From Rotaria macrura (lineage: Eukaryota; Rotifera; Eurotatoria; Philodinida; Philodinidae), in contig OENT01000385.1 of the NCBI GenBank assembly GCA_900239685.1, positions 60,393 through 124,392 of the forward strand: DNA of 64,000 nt, given 5' to 3'. Shown one piece after another: positions 37,622-50,292 of the stretch. The notes under the pieces are model-generated. The model was not told where the DNA came from, did not search any database, and was given only the letters and a program-made list of their open reading frames with translations. Position 1 is the stretch's first letter. Each line of letters starts with the position of its first letter. The position numbers and the translations under genes were made by a program.

Positions 37622-38986
37622 TTTATTCCAACGAAAAAAAGAAAAGAAAAGAAGAAGTAGGTAATAATAGTTCAGCACAACAAAAAAAAAAAGTACGAAT
37701 TAAAAAACGACAACAATCAATCATGGATCAGCAAGCGAGAGACTAAAGAAAAACCAACGAATGTGTGTAATGTAGAAAAAAAAAAAAGAAATAAGACAAG
37801 AAGAGACAAAAACAAGAGAAAGAAAATGAGAAGTATAAGAAAGGTTCCACGAAAACATACATATACAGCTACAAACATTTAGCTAATAGAAGAAGATCTG
37901 CGCGCCAGATTGCCTGTTTTATTTGAAGGTACAAAATATGTAGAGAGCAACTACACCGGAAAGTTGTGCTCTTTCGCATAATGATGTTTCTTATGTGTTT
38001 CTTTTTTTCACGGCCTGAAACGATGATAATGATGATACAATAAAAAATAAATAAACAAAAAATATAATCGAATATCAAAAGAGCCAAAACAAAACGAAAA
38101 GAAAAAACAGAATGTCTTGATGATAATCAGGTTAAACAAATGACAACAACAACAACAACGAGAATGCTGCCCATCAAATAGAAATGACCAAACAGAAAGC
38201 TGAGATGAATCAAGATAGAGAAATCATACAAAATAAAACTTGTGTACAAAATAAACGGAAAACACAGAGAAAGAAATAAGAACAAGCAAACCAGCAAAAA
38301 AAAAATCATCAGGCGATTTTTTTTTTTCATAATTTTTTTTTCTTTATAAAGAAAACAACAGCCCAAGGTATCATCATTCACCCGTTAGACAAGCGCAAAC
38401 AATCATCAAATCTAGATGAAATAATCTTTCAGAAAAACAAACAAAAGCCATCATACACATCATATTCGACTTATTAGTCTCAGTATATATATGTATATAT
38501 ATATATATATAAGGATTGCACAAAACAACAGAAAACGAGATGGTATGCGCTATGATTTTTTTTNAAAGTAATTATCAGAAAGGAAAAACAGACATTACGA
38601 GATCATCCAACAACTTATCCCCCACGATGAAAGAGATGAAATAAAAGACTAACAACATTTATATCCAAAAAAAAAATGCGCTAAGTCTTACGGAAACAAA
38701 AAAACAAAAACAAAGAAACAACGGAAAATGAGAAAAGGAAAAACATAAGCGCAAAAATGTTCACAAGAAAGAGAAAAAAAAGAAGAATTTACACAAAACA
38801 AAGAGTAGAAAAATGATGTGATACAACATAGGAAAATAAACAAAGCGAAAAGAGAAAAAAATGAGACGAGAGAGAGAGAGAAAGAGAAAAAAAACAACAA
38901 CAACAATTAGAATAATCAAATAACAACATTGATAGAAGAAAAAAAAAATGTGGTCATAGAAATTTTTTTTTTAAAACTTTTTCTAT
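37622..38986 (-). other. Probable long U-rich 3' untranslated region of the CPEB gene
   Basis: The plus strand is strongly A-rich here, so the minus-strand transcript downstream of the CPEB stop is U-rich. Possible AATAAA signals on the minus strand lie at 37622-37627 and 37918-37923. UUUUAU elements, the known cytoplasmic polyadenylation element, appear on the transcript strand, for example opposite ATAAAA near 38642 and 38040. Self-regulation by the CPEB product would fit but is inference. An ambiguous base lies at 38564. Confidence 0.45.
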
Positions 38987-41900
38987 TTACCAACGAAATG
39001 GTAATGTACGTGGACGATCTGCGCCTTCTTTTACCAATGGTTTATGATACTCACGACCTGCACGAGCATGAATTGATGCCCAACATGTTTCACAATAATA
39101 TTGTAAACATGTTACATTTGCACAAAAAAATGGAGCAAATTTTCCACCACAACGTGCACCTGCACATTCATCACATAATTGATCATCGAGAACATACGGT
39201 TTAACTTCGACCTAAACAAAATATTTCATATCATAATAAAAATTAAAACATGTTTTTCTTCGAAGATATTATCTGTTCTGGTGAAAAAATCAAACTATCG
39301 TAGGATACTTGTCTCATTGACTGATAAATGAAACTCGAGCCTTTTTTAATGTCCTACGAAAGATCATGATTTCTATGTAATTATGTTAAATAATAGAGCA
39401 GCTATTCATTCTTTTTTTTTAATTGAGACGAGAATTTACATTCTTAGTTTAGTGTTGCATGCAAACTAAATACTTTCGATATCATGATAAAGGAATAACT
39501 AATATTCGCATATCGATATGAAACTTTGCATCACAATAGACGATAATGTATTTTTCTTATTCTAAAAAATGGTAATTCATTCAAGCACCCGTTTGTTTGT
39601 CATATTTCTTTCCATCAAGGTATATGATCGATGTAAAGTATATAATTTTATCGTAGCTACGAGTTATTTTCAGAACAACACAAGTATCTGTAACTTTAAC
39701 AATGAACTCTCAATATCAATTCTAATCATAAAATTCATAACGTATTCAAATCTAAATCAAATAAACTCTTGTAAATCATTTGTCGTCCGTCGGTTGACGG
39801 ACTGTCATTGTTAATAATAGAAAATTCGTATGAGTAAAAGGTTTAAAATAATCATGATACGCAACAGAAGATATTATCTACGTTGAGTTTAACGTTAGTA
39901 TCTCATCCTATAATATATTAGTATTTCGTATAGTTCTTTGCCGATTTCATACATAGAACGACTTATTATCTCATTTAACTTTGAGAATATGTATTACAGA
40001 ATGACTTCAGTTTCTTGATTACTTCTCAATCATTCTATACTCGAACGAAGTTAAGAAAATCTTCGTACGATATGTAGTTTATAGACTAAACGATAATTTG
40101 TTAAGTAGTAAAACTTACTCGTTTATCAATATCACCATGTTGTAATTGTACAAAACGAGCCGATATTGCAGCAATATAACTTTGTTGATTTGAAAAAGCA
40201 ACACGTCCGGCGCCTTTAGGATATTTTAATTCCGGATCAGTATCAATGCCAGCATAGCATACACCACCATATAATCGATCCATGATCATAGCTAATTCGA
40301 CTAGAAATATATTTTTATAATTATAAAAATGACTTTCATTCGTGTTGTCTTGGTTATGTATCTATTACCTGCTCGTAATGGTCGTGGTACACCACCAACA
40401 AATATTGTTTTTCTTGGATCGAGTGGTTGTGAACCATCCATAACAAAATCAGAATCAGCTAAAAGCCATGGACGTATTTGTACAGCTTTATCTTTCATGC
40501 TTGGACTTGATACACACATATAGAGTTTGGAATCATCAATAACACATTCATCAATCAATTCTTGTACAGAACGTTCATATGTGAATATTAAAAAAGCATA
40601 ACCTTTCGGTGGAAAGTATGATTTGCTTTCTTGTTTATGCGGCCAATCGACAATTAATGGTCCAAATCGTTGAAAATGTGCAATGATTTCTTCTATTAAA
40701 ATACGAAAAAAAAAAAACGTTTTGAATTCAAAGTAGAAAAATAAATATTGTTTTTGTTTTTGTACCTTCATCAATATCTGGTGGTAAGCCGCCAACAAAA
40801 ACTTTACGTGAAAAACGTTCTTCTTTATTCATATCGATCGGTATTGCACGTGGTGAACCAAATATACCAATGGATGTCGATGATGGACCACCAGTTGATA
40901 TTAAACTTTCTGTATCAAGTATACTTCCCATGCCACTATCATCGCTATAAACACGTTTCACTCCATCGGATGAAACATTTCGCATCATATCCATGATTTG
41001 TTGTAATGAATTCATATCATAAGCATCATTAGACTTCAATGAAAAACAAAAGCAAAAAGACACAATACTGAATTTAGTAAAACAATCTACAAGTTCTTAT
41101 ATCTTACATTGATTGATGGAAAATTTTGTTCCATATCATTTCCATTAACAATATGTGGTGGCGGTGGTGGTGGTGGGGATTGTTTATTTTGTGTTTGTAT
41201 AAAATTTGTCATAACAGGTGCACGTTGCATTGTATTTGCTAATGATGAAACTAATGATGCCTGAATATGATTATTGTTAATATGTGAGGTATTATTATTA
41301 TTATTATTATTATTATTGTTATTGTATTTATTTTGAGTAGATTGAGGAAAAGGAAAAAAATTATTCTGTGTGGATAATGAAGATGAACTTTTCTTATTAT
41401 GTGATATTGGAAGATTTCCATTACCAAGCATTAAAGTTTGATTCATATTATTATTTGTTGTATTAAGATTACCCATCGGATTTGTTAATGATGGAACAGG
41501 ACGACGAGATCTAAATACATGTGACTTTTGTATTTGAAAAAAAAAAAAAAATTTTTCTTTTTAAGTGAGATCTTACGATGTCGCTGGAAATCCATGTGGG
41601 ATAGATCCATTGTTCCATGATGGTGATGGGGGTTGTTGTTGTTGCATATGTGGTGGTGGCATTGATAAATTTGTTTGTGAACCAATAAGTGGAGATTGAC
41701 TGTTCCATAATGGTGATGGAATCGCTGTACGTCCATTTATTGGAGGTGCTACTGCATGAGTAGATGAAACTGAAATACCATTGCGAATTGTTTGTGTTAA
41801 AAAGTTATGTGATGCTGTGATCGGTCTCCTCTGTATTGCCTTTAAATTGAAAGATAATTAAAATTATTTACATGAAACAAAAACCAAGAACATCAACTGT

Positions 41901-42338
41901 ACTTGTTGATAAGAAACTTGCTGTTGCTGTTGTTGTTGTTGTTGTTGCATGGCCATAAGAGGTGGTGGTGGTGTTGTTGTTTGTGGTGAAAATATTCGAC
42001 CACTGTTGTGTACATCAAATGGATGATCACCGGAGGCACCACTCAATGGATCAATAACATTGCTCCACGAGGAGCCTTGATATGCAGCCTGAAGATCAGA
42101 AAGTACACCGTTATGATAGTTTGTTGATGTTAGTTTTCCATCATTAAGAATTCCATTTGCATGGATATTTAATTGTTGTGGTTGATGTTGATGATCGTTG
42201 CCATTAACAGTAACTGGCGATGATGATGTTGGAGTTGTCGATGTGCTGTTGCCTGTATTAGCAGGAAGTACAAGTTTCGAAGTTGAGCTTTCAGTACTCA
42301 TTTGATTATACGAATACCAGCTCGATGAGAGGAAAGAC
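38987..42338 (-). CDS. Cytoplasmic polyadenylation element-binding protein, CPEB2-4 type
   Basis: RNA-binding regulator of translation and cytoplasmic polyadenylation. Minus-strand coding exons: 42301-41903 (ATG at 42301; the exon begins at 42338), 41839-41577, 41510-41108, 41033-40766, 40692-40369, 40300-40119 and 39211-38987, all in phase, giving about 687 residues. The N-terminal half is low-complexity and disordered: Gln run, Pro runs, a long Asn run and Ser-rich parts, as in prion-like CPEBs. The C-terminal half is strongly conserved: RRM1 with KVFVGGLPPDIDE and KGYAFLIF, RRM2 with KTIFVGGVPRPLRAVELAMI and GAGRVAFSN, then the ZZ-like zinc-binding domain (CDECAGARCGGKF, CLQYYCETCW, HKPLVKEG) ending RTLPFRW. 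The similarity pattern is that of CPEB2/3/4, not CPEB1. A 5' noncoding exon ends at 42458 with donor CAG/GTACTT. Confidence 0.96.
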
Positions 42339-42457
42339 CTGAAATGTATTTCGAAATAATGAGCATAGATAAAAGAAGAATGAGTAACAATCATTATTCG
42401 GAAATCTTAAACCACACCCACACCCTCCGCCTTCCGCCGTTTTTCAAAAGAAAGTAC

Positions 42458-42560
42458 CTGTTGGAAATCGTCGGTGATACGGCAGACGCAGCCGTTACCA
42501 ACGAATACATATTCATGAGATATGTGATTACACAAAAGAGATCACCGATATAAACTCATT
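42458..42560 (-). other. Probable 5' noncoding exon of the CPEB gene
   Basis: A clean donor (CCAACAG/GTACTT on the minus strand) at 42458/42457 pairs with the acceptor before 42338, removing a 119-base intron. The upstream limit and promoter of this exon are not defined by the sequence. Confidence 0.45.
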
Positions 42561-44449
42561 TTGATTATCGATATGGCGCGTTGTGTATTGTAGATTTCTA
42601 ATGAACTTTTTTTCCTCTGTTTTTACATTACTAAGAAGGTCACGAATGATTATTTTAAGTTAAGGCAAAATCTGACAACAAAGTGAGAAATCATTTCGAC
42701 CGACATATACGACGACAAATAGTATAGAGTCTTGTGTATATGTATGTATGTATGCACGCTACACAATCATAAGAGAGTGAAAGCGAGCGATTGAACTACG
42801 ACGACAACATTGTTTGCACACGCGTCTCGTCGACGAGTTTTTTTTTTTCTTCGGAGCGTAAGAAAAAAAAAAGATGGTCTCCTATGAATGACAAGAGAAT
42901 CGAGAAAGAAAATGGTTGTTGAGCCTGCATACGACATTGATGACCTAGCCTCATTCACGATACATAAGGATCGAGTTGCAGAGGAACAGACATACTATTG
43001 ACGTTGATCATCGTCTTCCTTTCTTTGTCTCTTTTTTACCCGTTGCTTTTCAATCAGCAACACACGACGATACTTCCTATTTTTGTTTGTATGTGCTGCG
43101 CTGCGCTGCGCTTCATTTGATGCCACCATCACCGACATTCGTCACTAAACGGAATGAGTTCTCTCTCTCTCTTCGTGTCATTTAGTTTCTAGCTGGGCAT
43201 ATGAAATATTAAGCAAAAAAAAAGAAAAAGAAAAGAAAAGAAACTGATGATGTAGGCGAACGCCCAACAACAAAGAAAAATGATAGTGTTATCAGCTGTT
43301 CAATAGGCATTGTTCTCTATATATAATTCGTCACTAAACTCAAGAAACGATACAACCATCTGTGTCATTCATTTTTGTCCTACCTATAGACTTTCATTTA
43401 TTTGTCGAATCTTTTTTTCTTTGCAATGATTGGAAACCAACGTATTCTCCTATGGGCAATTATTAAACAGCACCGACAAACAAGAAAAAATGATGTTTTC
43501 AGATTAATCTATTCAAATATTTGTATAGAATAGAAGAACAGCTTTTTTGTATTCAATTATAAATTTTAATAGTGCTCAATATTCAAAGAATTCAACCAAG
43601 AAGTCCAGTCTAATGACACATCCACGTCACATAGTCATATTCTTCAATAGAATACTGTTATTTTGCTTTCTACCTTTAACATAGTGTCATATTTACATAA
43701 TCTTTCGAATTTCATTCTTATTTATTATTACGATACTAAATCTTTTTTATCGTCTTTGAATAAAAAGAAATGAATCAATTATGAATTACCTTTAGTATTT
43801 AAATGAATAAAATTCGACTACAAATAAAGATCGTAATCCAATGAATAAAACAGGCACATTAAAATAAAAAATAATTCAATCTGAAAACATAAAAAAAAAC
43901 AAACAAACAATGACATCACTAAAAAGATCTCTTTTCCTTAGGTATTATGTTCTTTAAATTAAGATCATTCGATTAATATCATGTGAATTGTAATTTGAAA
44001 TAAATATATATATATATCCCATAGGATGATAAGATACAAAAAGTGCGAAACGAAAAACAACAATGATCTAAAGAATGTTCGGTTATTTTTTTTTGTTTTT
44101 GTTTTGATTATTCTAAAATATTCAACTGTTCATTTATATTTATGATACAAAAAGAAAAAAAGAAGAATTCATTCGATTTCCCTGATTCCCGTGTATGACT
44201 ATAAATCATGCATAAGATAGAGATAGATTAAAAGCAGAAGCGAAAAGTTTCACTGTTACACGTATAAAATAGAACATATATCACTTAAGCACAAAAAAAC
44301 AACAACAACAACAACGAGAATCAAGCTTTTTTTTTTGTTTTTTTTTAACCAACCCGTGTTCGCACTACTAATCTACAGAAAAACAAAAATATTTCTAATA
44401 AAACAACAAAGAAAAGAAAGAAAGAACCAAAGACAACACAGTGTATTTA
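42561..44449. other. Spacer upstream of CPEB and downstream of the TBC gene
   Basis: This region should hold the CPEB promoter and the 3' untranslated region of the TBC gene. It contains low-complexity A-rich and pyrimidine-rich patches; no genes are recognised. Confidence 0.5.
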
Positions 44450-47400
44450 TTATCGAATATCCGTATCGAATGCATAATGCTGTGAACGCAAATGTTGATA
44501 ATCATATTGTTCGTCATCAAGTACATTATCATAAAATGATGATGTTCGTTTTAATTTTTCAATTTTATTCTCATGAATAAAAGATGTTGTTATCATATGT
44601 GATATTTGTAGATGTTCATCATCATCAATGATATCACTTTTTGAACTTATAGTATCATCATCATCATGTTTTGGTCGATGACCACTTAATGATGGATCAG
44701 CACTGGACAATATTGTACAACAATCATATTCAGTTAAATATTGTTGATCATTGATTTGATATGGTTTTGTTAAACGTTTTATTTCAATGAATTGATGTTC
44801 AATCGATGTATCACGTAAGTTTACTATTGATGGTGAATCATCATCAGCAGTGGCTAATGGTGCTGGTGATGAAACAAGATACGTTTCAATAATAGGTATC
44901 TGTATAGACTTCGGTAATATGTCTGTTGTTACTTGACGTGATAATGCATTTGTCTTTGTTATTGGTTCTAAAATATATTAGCAATTTCATGATCAAGTTT
45001 AATTATATAGATGAACGAAAATAAGTTCATAGGAGAATGTATCATTTCAATATGGAATAATGCCTTTAGTCATGCGTTCGATGAACAATTTAAATGAGTC
45101 TCAATAGCATACTTCCGATAATGCCATTGGCAAAATCTTTGTATTGTTGAAAATTATATTTTGATAAACAATCTAGTTAACAAGTTCAATGAGCGAACTT
45201 ACTTGTTTCATCTGATGTTATAGTTTTACTTGATTGACTATTAGTTAATTTAGTAATATCACCCATGGATATATTAAATGGTTTCGTTGGTAATTCATTT
45301 TCAGTTGGTGATGGTAAAGTAAGTAGATGATTTTGTTTTAATTTCTCGTAGCATACAATAAATTCTTCAATAATTTCATCGATTGTTAATGATGAATTAG
45401 CAAAATTTTGACATAGATCATTTTTTAAAAATGAATTTATACTATCGAATGTTTTTAAATGTAAAAGTTTTTTTCGATGTATGCGTAATAAACAAAATGC
45501 TGTTGTTAATAAAACTTGTTCACCATCAAGTACAAATATATCCCATATACGAAGTGTCAATGGAAATGGAAGACAATCTTAATGAAAAGAAAAATAAGAA
45601 AAATTTTTTTATTATATAAACGATCTATTTAATACAAATAGACATGACTAACACCGTTAATATTATTTCGATTTGTGTTTATTTATTTTTTCTTTTGTGT
45701 GATCTATCGGAAAAAAAAACAAAAAACTAACTTTGTGATCATTCTATTCTAAATAGTTAAAAAAAATTCTAGATGGTGCACGAGTCAAAAATTTATCGAC
45801 TTTAACAATGATACCGAAGATTTCGAAGCAACACTTTGTCATTTTTGGATGCAACATATTCTTTTATTCTTGTGGTAGAAGAAAATTTACATAGAATATC
45901 GTCTTGTTACAATTCATGTATACTAATTAGATAGATATGAGCAAGATGGTGCAGAATTGAGAGCATAAGTTTTCTTCTTTTTTTTTTTATTACTGAGACT
46001 TCAACCAAAAAACAGGCTGGTCCCATTCATACAAGGCTAATGACTACTTATGTATTTGACTTTTATGCTATGAGAAAATAGTGTGATTAGTCAGATGTTA
46101 TGTTATAAATATGTACATAGTATTAATGATATGTACTAAATAAGAAATTTTATGATGAAACAATTCTAGTTAATTTATAATATTATATGCTTAAGAATAT
46201 TCATACTATGTTGATTCATGTTTACTCAGAGGTTACTGATCACACTGTCGTAAGATTACTAAATCGATACAAGTTGTTTTCGTTCTATGTTATCGGAAGT
46301 AGACTAAATGTTCTCGTATTCAAACATTTGTTAACTAAACTTTCTAAATAAATATTTGTTTAAACAAATTTCTTGCTAATCATTAAAGCATGCTTTTTGA
46401 ATTGTGTTTAGTAGATACTAATTTTCAATGAAACTAGAAAAGCAAAACATGATTTTTTACCAGACTACCTTTCTGATTCGTAACAACATAGATAGCTTAC
46501 ACAATAATAAAATCATTAACATGATATGTATGCTATATGTTGAATGAAAAAAAAGTGTGCATTTCTTTTGCCATGTGGGCCAACATTGATAAAAGAAAAG
46601 AGAAGATAAGAGTAAAAAGATATTAGCTCAGCTGTTCATGCTCAAATTATTTATATACATACCAAGATAACACAGCATAAACCAACGAATTGTATATAAA
46701 TCGGTTTGAACTTGACATGTTAGAAAATGCCTATAGACTTTAGGTAACATTTTTTTCATAATCTTTTCGAATTGAGCTTGAAAACGAAATAATTTTGGAA
46801 AGCCTGGACAAAAAAATCCATGCATCATCCAACGTGATCCAGTCATTAATTGAGAAAATGCCCAAAATGCTTCTTCTTCAGGTAAATAGAATAGAAGAAA
46901 AGCAACGATCTGATTCATACCTTGAGTATAACCTATTTCTGTATTGTACACACTAAACAAAAGAAGAAAAAAAACAACAAATAACGCCATTCTTATTCAA
47001 TATACATATTTATATATAATCAGCTAATATGTAAACGATATGCAACTGATAAGGAATGAAAATGTATTCGATTTTCTCGATGAATTATTTCATTATCTCA
47101 ATTTTGAAAAAAGATCCTTATTAGATAAACATGATACCGTAGAAAAGTTTTCAATAATAAGTAGTTTAAACAAACATGAATCATACTTCTTTAAAGAATG
47201 AAATACGTTTAATACTATCATAATATAAATCATCATACCTATATGCAGCCAATATTGAAAATAAGTGCTTTTGTCTTAGGCAATATCTGTTACAAAACAT
47301 TTGATGATTTCGATATGTTCGATGAACATCAAGATCAATCTGACTTAAATATGTAGATGATAAACGTGCTTTGTATTTTAATATGTCATAGTAGCCTTTG

Positions 47401-47855
47401 TTTACACGTAATTGTTCGTCAAGATCAAATAACCGGGACCAAAATGCACCACGTAATGTACTGGGTAAACCTTTACACATGCGTCGTCTTAATTGTTCAT
47501 TATCTCTTCTTATTGTAAGACTTGCTTTTCTTAACATTTTACTCCAACGTTCACTACGTTTGATTTCTTGTTGCATTTGTTTACGTTCATTTATTGTAAA
47601 CGATTTCATAGGTTCATCATGTATAAAACCATAGTGATCGATAGAATTCGGATCTGTTGATGAAAGACGTGGTGGCTGTTGTTGACTTGTATCTTGTATT
47701 ACATCGGATAGTTTACCTTCATTTTCGTAAAGAAGAAAAAGTTTCTCACGTTCATCGAGTTGTTTTTTAAGATTTCTATCAACATGTATTAATATTGGGG
47801 TCGAGGGTCGTAATGGTAATGGTGGCGGATTACTGGTTGTTGATGACTGTTTCAT
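44450..47855 (-). CDS. TBC-domain RabGAP, USP6NL/RN-tre-like
   Basis: GTPase-activating protein for Rab GTPases in membrane traffic. Minus-strand exons 47855-47239, 46952-46663, 45577-45203 and 44967-44450 join in phase to about 599 residues. A proline-rich N-terminus and a basic coiled segment lead into the TBC domain (roughly residues 125-370). The arginine-finger motif reads IDLDVHRTYRNHQMF and the glutamine-finger motif reads IGYTQGMNQ; both catalytic residues are present. The segments YNTEIGYTQGMNQ, MHGFFCPGFPKLFRFQ and LRIWDIFVLDGEQVL match USP6NL/RN-tre best among TBC families. The C-terminal 170 residues are acidic/Ser-rich and not conserved. A 3' splice site (TTTCTAG) lies 6 bases before the ATG, and POLE4 ends 109 bases upstream on the same strand. 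Confidence 0.93.
45578..46662 (-). other. Intron 2 of the TBC gene
   Basis: A 1.1 kb intron inside the TBC domain coding region, AT-rich, with nothing recognised inside. Confidence 0.6.
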
Positions 47856-47860
47856 TCAAA

Positions 47861-47866
47861 TCTAGA
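47861..47866 (-). promoter_or_regulatory. 3' splice (possible spliced-leader acceptor) site before the TBC start codon
   Basis: On the minus strand the sequence TTATTTCTAG ends directly before 47861, leaving only ATTTGA before the ATG. No donor for a cis 5' intron is apparent in the 109 bases after the POLE4 stop, so a spliced-leader acceptor is plausible. Confidence 0.4.
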
Positions 47867-47889
47867 AATAATCAACATCTGTATATAGA

Positions 47890-47895
47890 TTTATT
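47890..47895 (-). promoter_or_regulatory. AATAAA polyadenylation signal of POLE4
   Basis: AATAAA on the minus strand lies 70 bases after the POLE4 stop and 29 bases before the TBC splice acceptor, the arrangement seen between genes of trans-spliced operons. Confidence 0.55.
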
Positions 47896-47964
47896 CTATC
47901 TGACAAAAAGGTTAATTTTAACAAGTTGAGTATAGATGAACAAAAATCTGTATTCGTCATATTT

Positions 47965-48249
47965 CTAATCAAATGAACCATCGAGAAATTCATAAGTTGG
48001 ATTCGTATTTATCGAACTAAATATATGTAAGCGATCTAAACGTTTGGATCCACATTGTTTCATCGAATTGTGAGCATCACGTGTTAACATACGTATAAAT
48101 TCTTCTGTTGCTAATGTTAATAAATACACACTATCGTGACTTATCATACGTGTATTATTATCAAGTTTAATGATTGATTTAACTTTCGTTAAGGGTAATT
48201 GGTAGGCACGAGTCGATGCAGATCTTGTTTCATCAGTTGATGAAGCCAT
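47965..48249 (-). CDS. POLE4: DNA polymerase epsilon subunit 4 (histone-fold protein)
   Basis: Small histone-fold subunit of the replicative DNA polymerase epsilon, where it pairs with POLE3. The single exon encodes 94 residues. The fold starts at LPLTKVKSIIKLDNNTRMIS, continues through a helix with LATEEFIRMLTRDAHN and a basic loop (CGSKRLDRLHIF), and ends YEFLDGSFD. POLE4 proteins end with a closely similar FAFLEGTLD, which favours POLE4 over CHRAC1 or NF-YC. The N-terminal 15 residues are Ser/Thr-rich. A TTGTTAG site lies 9 bases upstream of the ATG. The gene sits just upstream of the TBC gene on the same strand. Confidence 0.85.
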   Translation of the reverse strand: MASSTDETRSASTRAYQLPLTKVKSIIKLDNNTRMISHDSVYLLTLATEEFIRMLTRDAHNSMKQCGSKRLDRLHIFSSINTNPTYEFLDGSFD

Positions 48250-50292
48250 TTTAGAATACTAACAAAAGAATTACTACTAATAAACAATTCTTTTTTTTTG
48301 TTGTTGTTGTTCCTCGAGATAACCAATGAAAAACAGCATTTTATTATATTCTATGAAAGATTTCAGTTTGATTCCTGAAATATTTTAATTATTATTTTGT
48401 TTCACTCTCTTAAATTAGAAAGTGATTTTATTTTTGAATAGATGTCGCCAATGTTGACACTAGATTGGTCGATTTTTAAATGTTGTCTTTAGAACTTTTT
48501 TCTTCTCTCATCTGAAAAAGTAACAAGTTTTATCAAGTAACAAAAATCAAGCTCTTTTTCTGATGTCTTTGAAAATAGATGAAATTTAGATCAATGGATT
48601 CGAAATGAATGGCTGTGGCGGAGTCGCTGGTTTTCTAATAATGAATTAAGTTACACTTTGGGTCGAATTTGTAGGTATATTGCCTATTTAGTTTTATACT
48701 TTCACGCATCCTAGGATATTCCTTGTAAGGTTGCATGGAGAAAAAGTATACTACTTATGTTTCATTCTCTTGCTTTTAGATACAACAAATTTCTACAGTT
48801 AGCAAATGTTAACATAATAAAGATCCCTGTTAATTAGTTGTGTAATTCATGCAAATTATTAGAAAATAGCTGAAATCAACATCGCTTACTGATTAGAAAT
48901 ATCAACTATTCGAACTAACCTTGACTTTTCGTGTAGCATTGATACTCAGATTTTGATGAAATAATACCTAATGCAACAGTTTTTTTTTTAACAACCAACA
49001 TACGTCAACGAAAAAAAAGCACTAGAAAATATACATTGATACGTTCTATCTATAAAAATGAAGAACATAAACAATGTAGTTGCCCCTAGAAAGAAATGTA
49101 GAAAGAAAATTTTGATTTCTTTTCTTTCGTTCTTCGATCAGTAATACGTATATGTACAATTATAATAAGAGAAAAACAAGTTTGTTTTTTCCTTGATATA
49201 ATCAATGAGACATGGAGGAATAGGAGAAGAGAAAAAAAAAGTCAAGTATTCTGAGTTAATCGAATAACTCACATTTATTGTAGATACACTTGAAACTCTA
49301 TCAAATCACCTTGCAAACGAAATACTCTTTTCGTTCAGTGAAATACGATTTATAAACTCAATATCTTTTTCTCTTAGAATTCTACGAAAAGAAAGGCATA
49401 CACCTAGAATAGCAGATGTTTTCTAGATATGTTATATCAGCTTGCGAGGCCTTCATATACATCATGGTTCATGATTTTGGTAACCTTTCTTTATCTACGT
49501 CTATTGTCTTATATATTGGACAATTGAATGAAGGTTTTCAAATATTTCTATATAATTACCAAACAAAAACTAGATCTCAACACATATAACTAGCTCTATT
49601 TTTTAATTGTACAACGTGATGAATCGAAAAATAACTAACATTAATACGAAATTTACATTGAATGATCACTTCTTATAGTCTGTTCTTTTTTTGTTTTTTG
49701 TTCTCTTAAATCGAAAAGTTAACAATAGAGATCAATTGTAAATATAACTATTTCTAATCAATCTTGTTATTTTATTTGAATTTTCACAAATGAAAATCTA
49801 AACGATAAATTCTATTCTAATCGAGTACGTTCAATAGTCTTGATTTCATTTCCTCATTACGATCGAAATGTAAATCACAGAAATTTTATATCATGACTTT
49901 TCTTTTCTTGACAAAGAGAGAGAGAGATCATTGCAATAAGTAATAATTATTCGGTCAAAAATAGAAGATTATAAGGTATGGAACAGTGGTTTGGTCTTTA
50001 CCGCCATAATCTAAGTAATTGTATGAAATTCTTTCTTAATTATTAGTTCGAGCTCTGATACCCTAAAATTATTTTTCTTTTCCTACGATGACAAGTATAT
50101 ATCGGAGATAAGTAAACAAGAAAACGAGCAACTTCCTGCTCGTTTTTCATCAACAATATGTTCGATACTTGACCTCAGAGTACGATTCATCACATCTAAT
50201 TTTCAATTAGTCAAGAGTGTTGATTTCAATGCTGTGACAATATTGAGAAATAAGTCTTTCATTCATGTGCCTTTCTTTTTTTGTTTTTAGAT
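48250..50292. other. Divergent spacer between POLE4 (-) and the DUF2358 gene (+)
   Basis: This 2 kb region between two divergently transcribed genes is AT-rich. No coding sequence is recognised; it should contain the promoters of both transcription units. Confidence 0.5.
50281..50290 (+). promoter_or_regulatory. 3' splice (possible spliced-leader acceptor) site before the DUF2358 start codon
   Basis: A strong pyrimidine run ends TTGTTTTTAG at 50290; the ATG follows at 50293. The mature 5' untranslated region would consist of two bases plus whatever is spliced on, which suits a trans-spliced leader or a 5' noncoding exon. Confidence 0.45.

Noticed and set aside
38127..38906. Phe/Leu/Ser-rich minus-strand frames resembling membrane proteins
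   Set aside because: They arise from U-rich 3' untranslated sequence; hydrophobicity is a by-product of TTT codons.
41485..41736. Minus-strand His-rich frames within the CPEB gene
   Set aside because: They are alternate frames of the CPEB low-complexity exon, whose splice phases fix another frame.
38987..42338. A CPEB3-type HDV-like self-cleaving ribozyme in a CPEB intron
   Set aside because: Mammalian CPEB3 carries one in a long intron. The introns here are short and I see no double-pseudoknot pattern.
42767..43185. Open frames upstream of CPEB on both strands
   Set aside because: Short, low-complexity, in the expected promoter/5' region; no domain seen.
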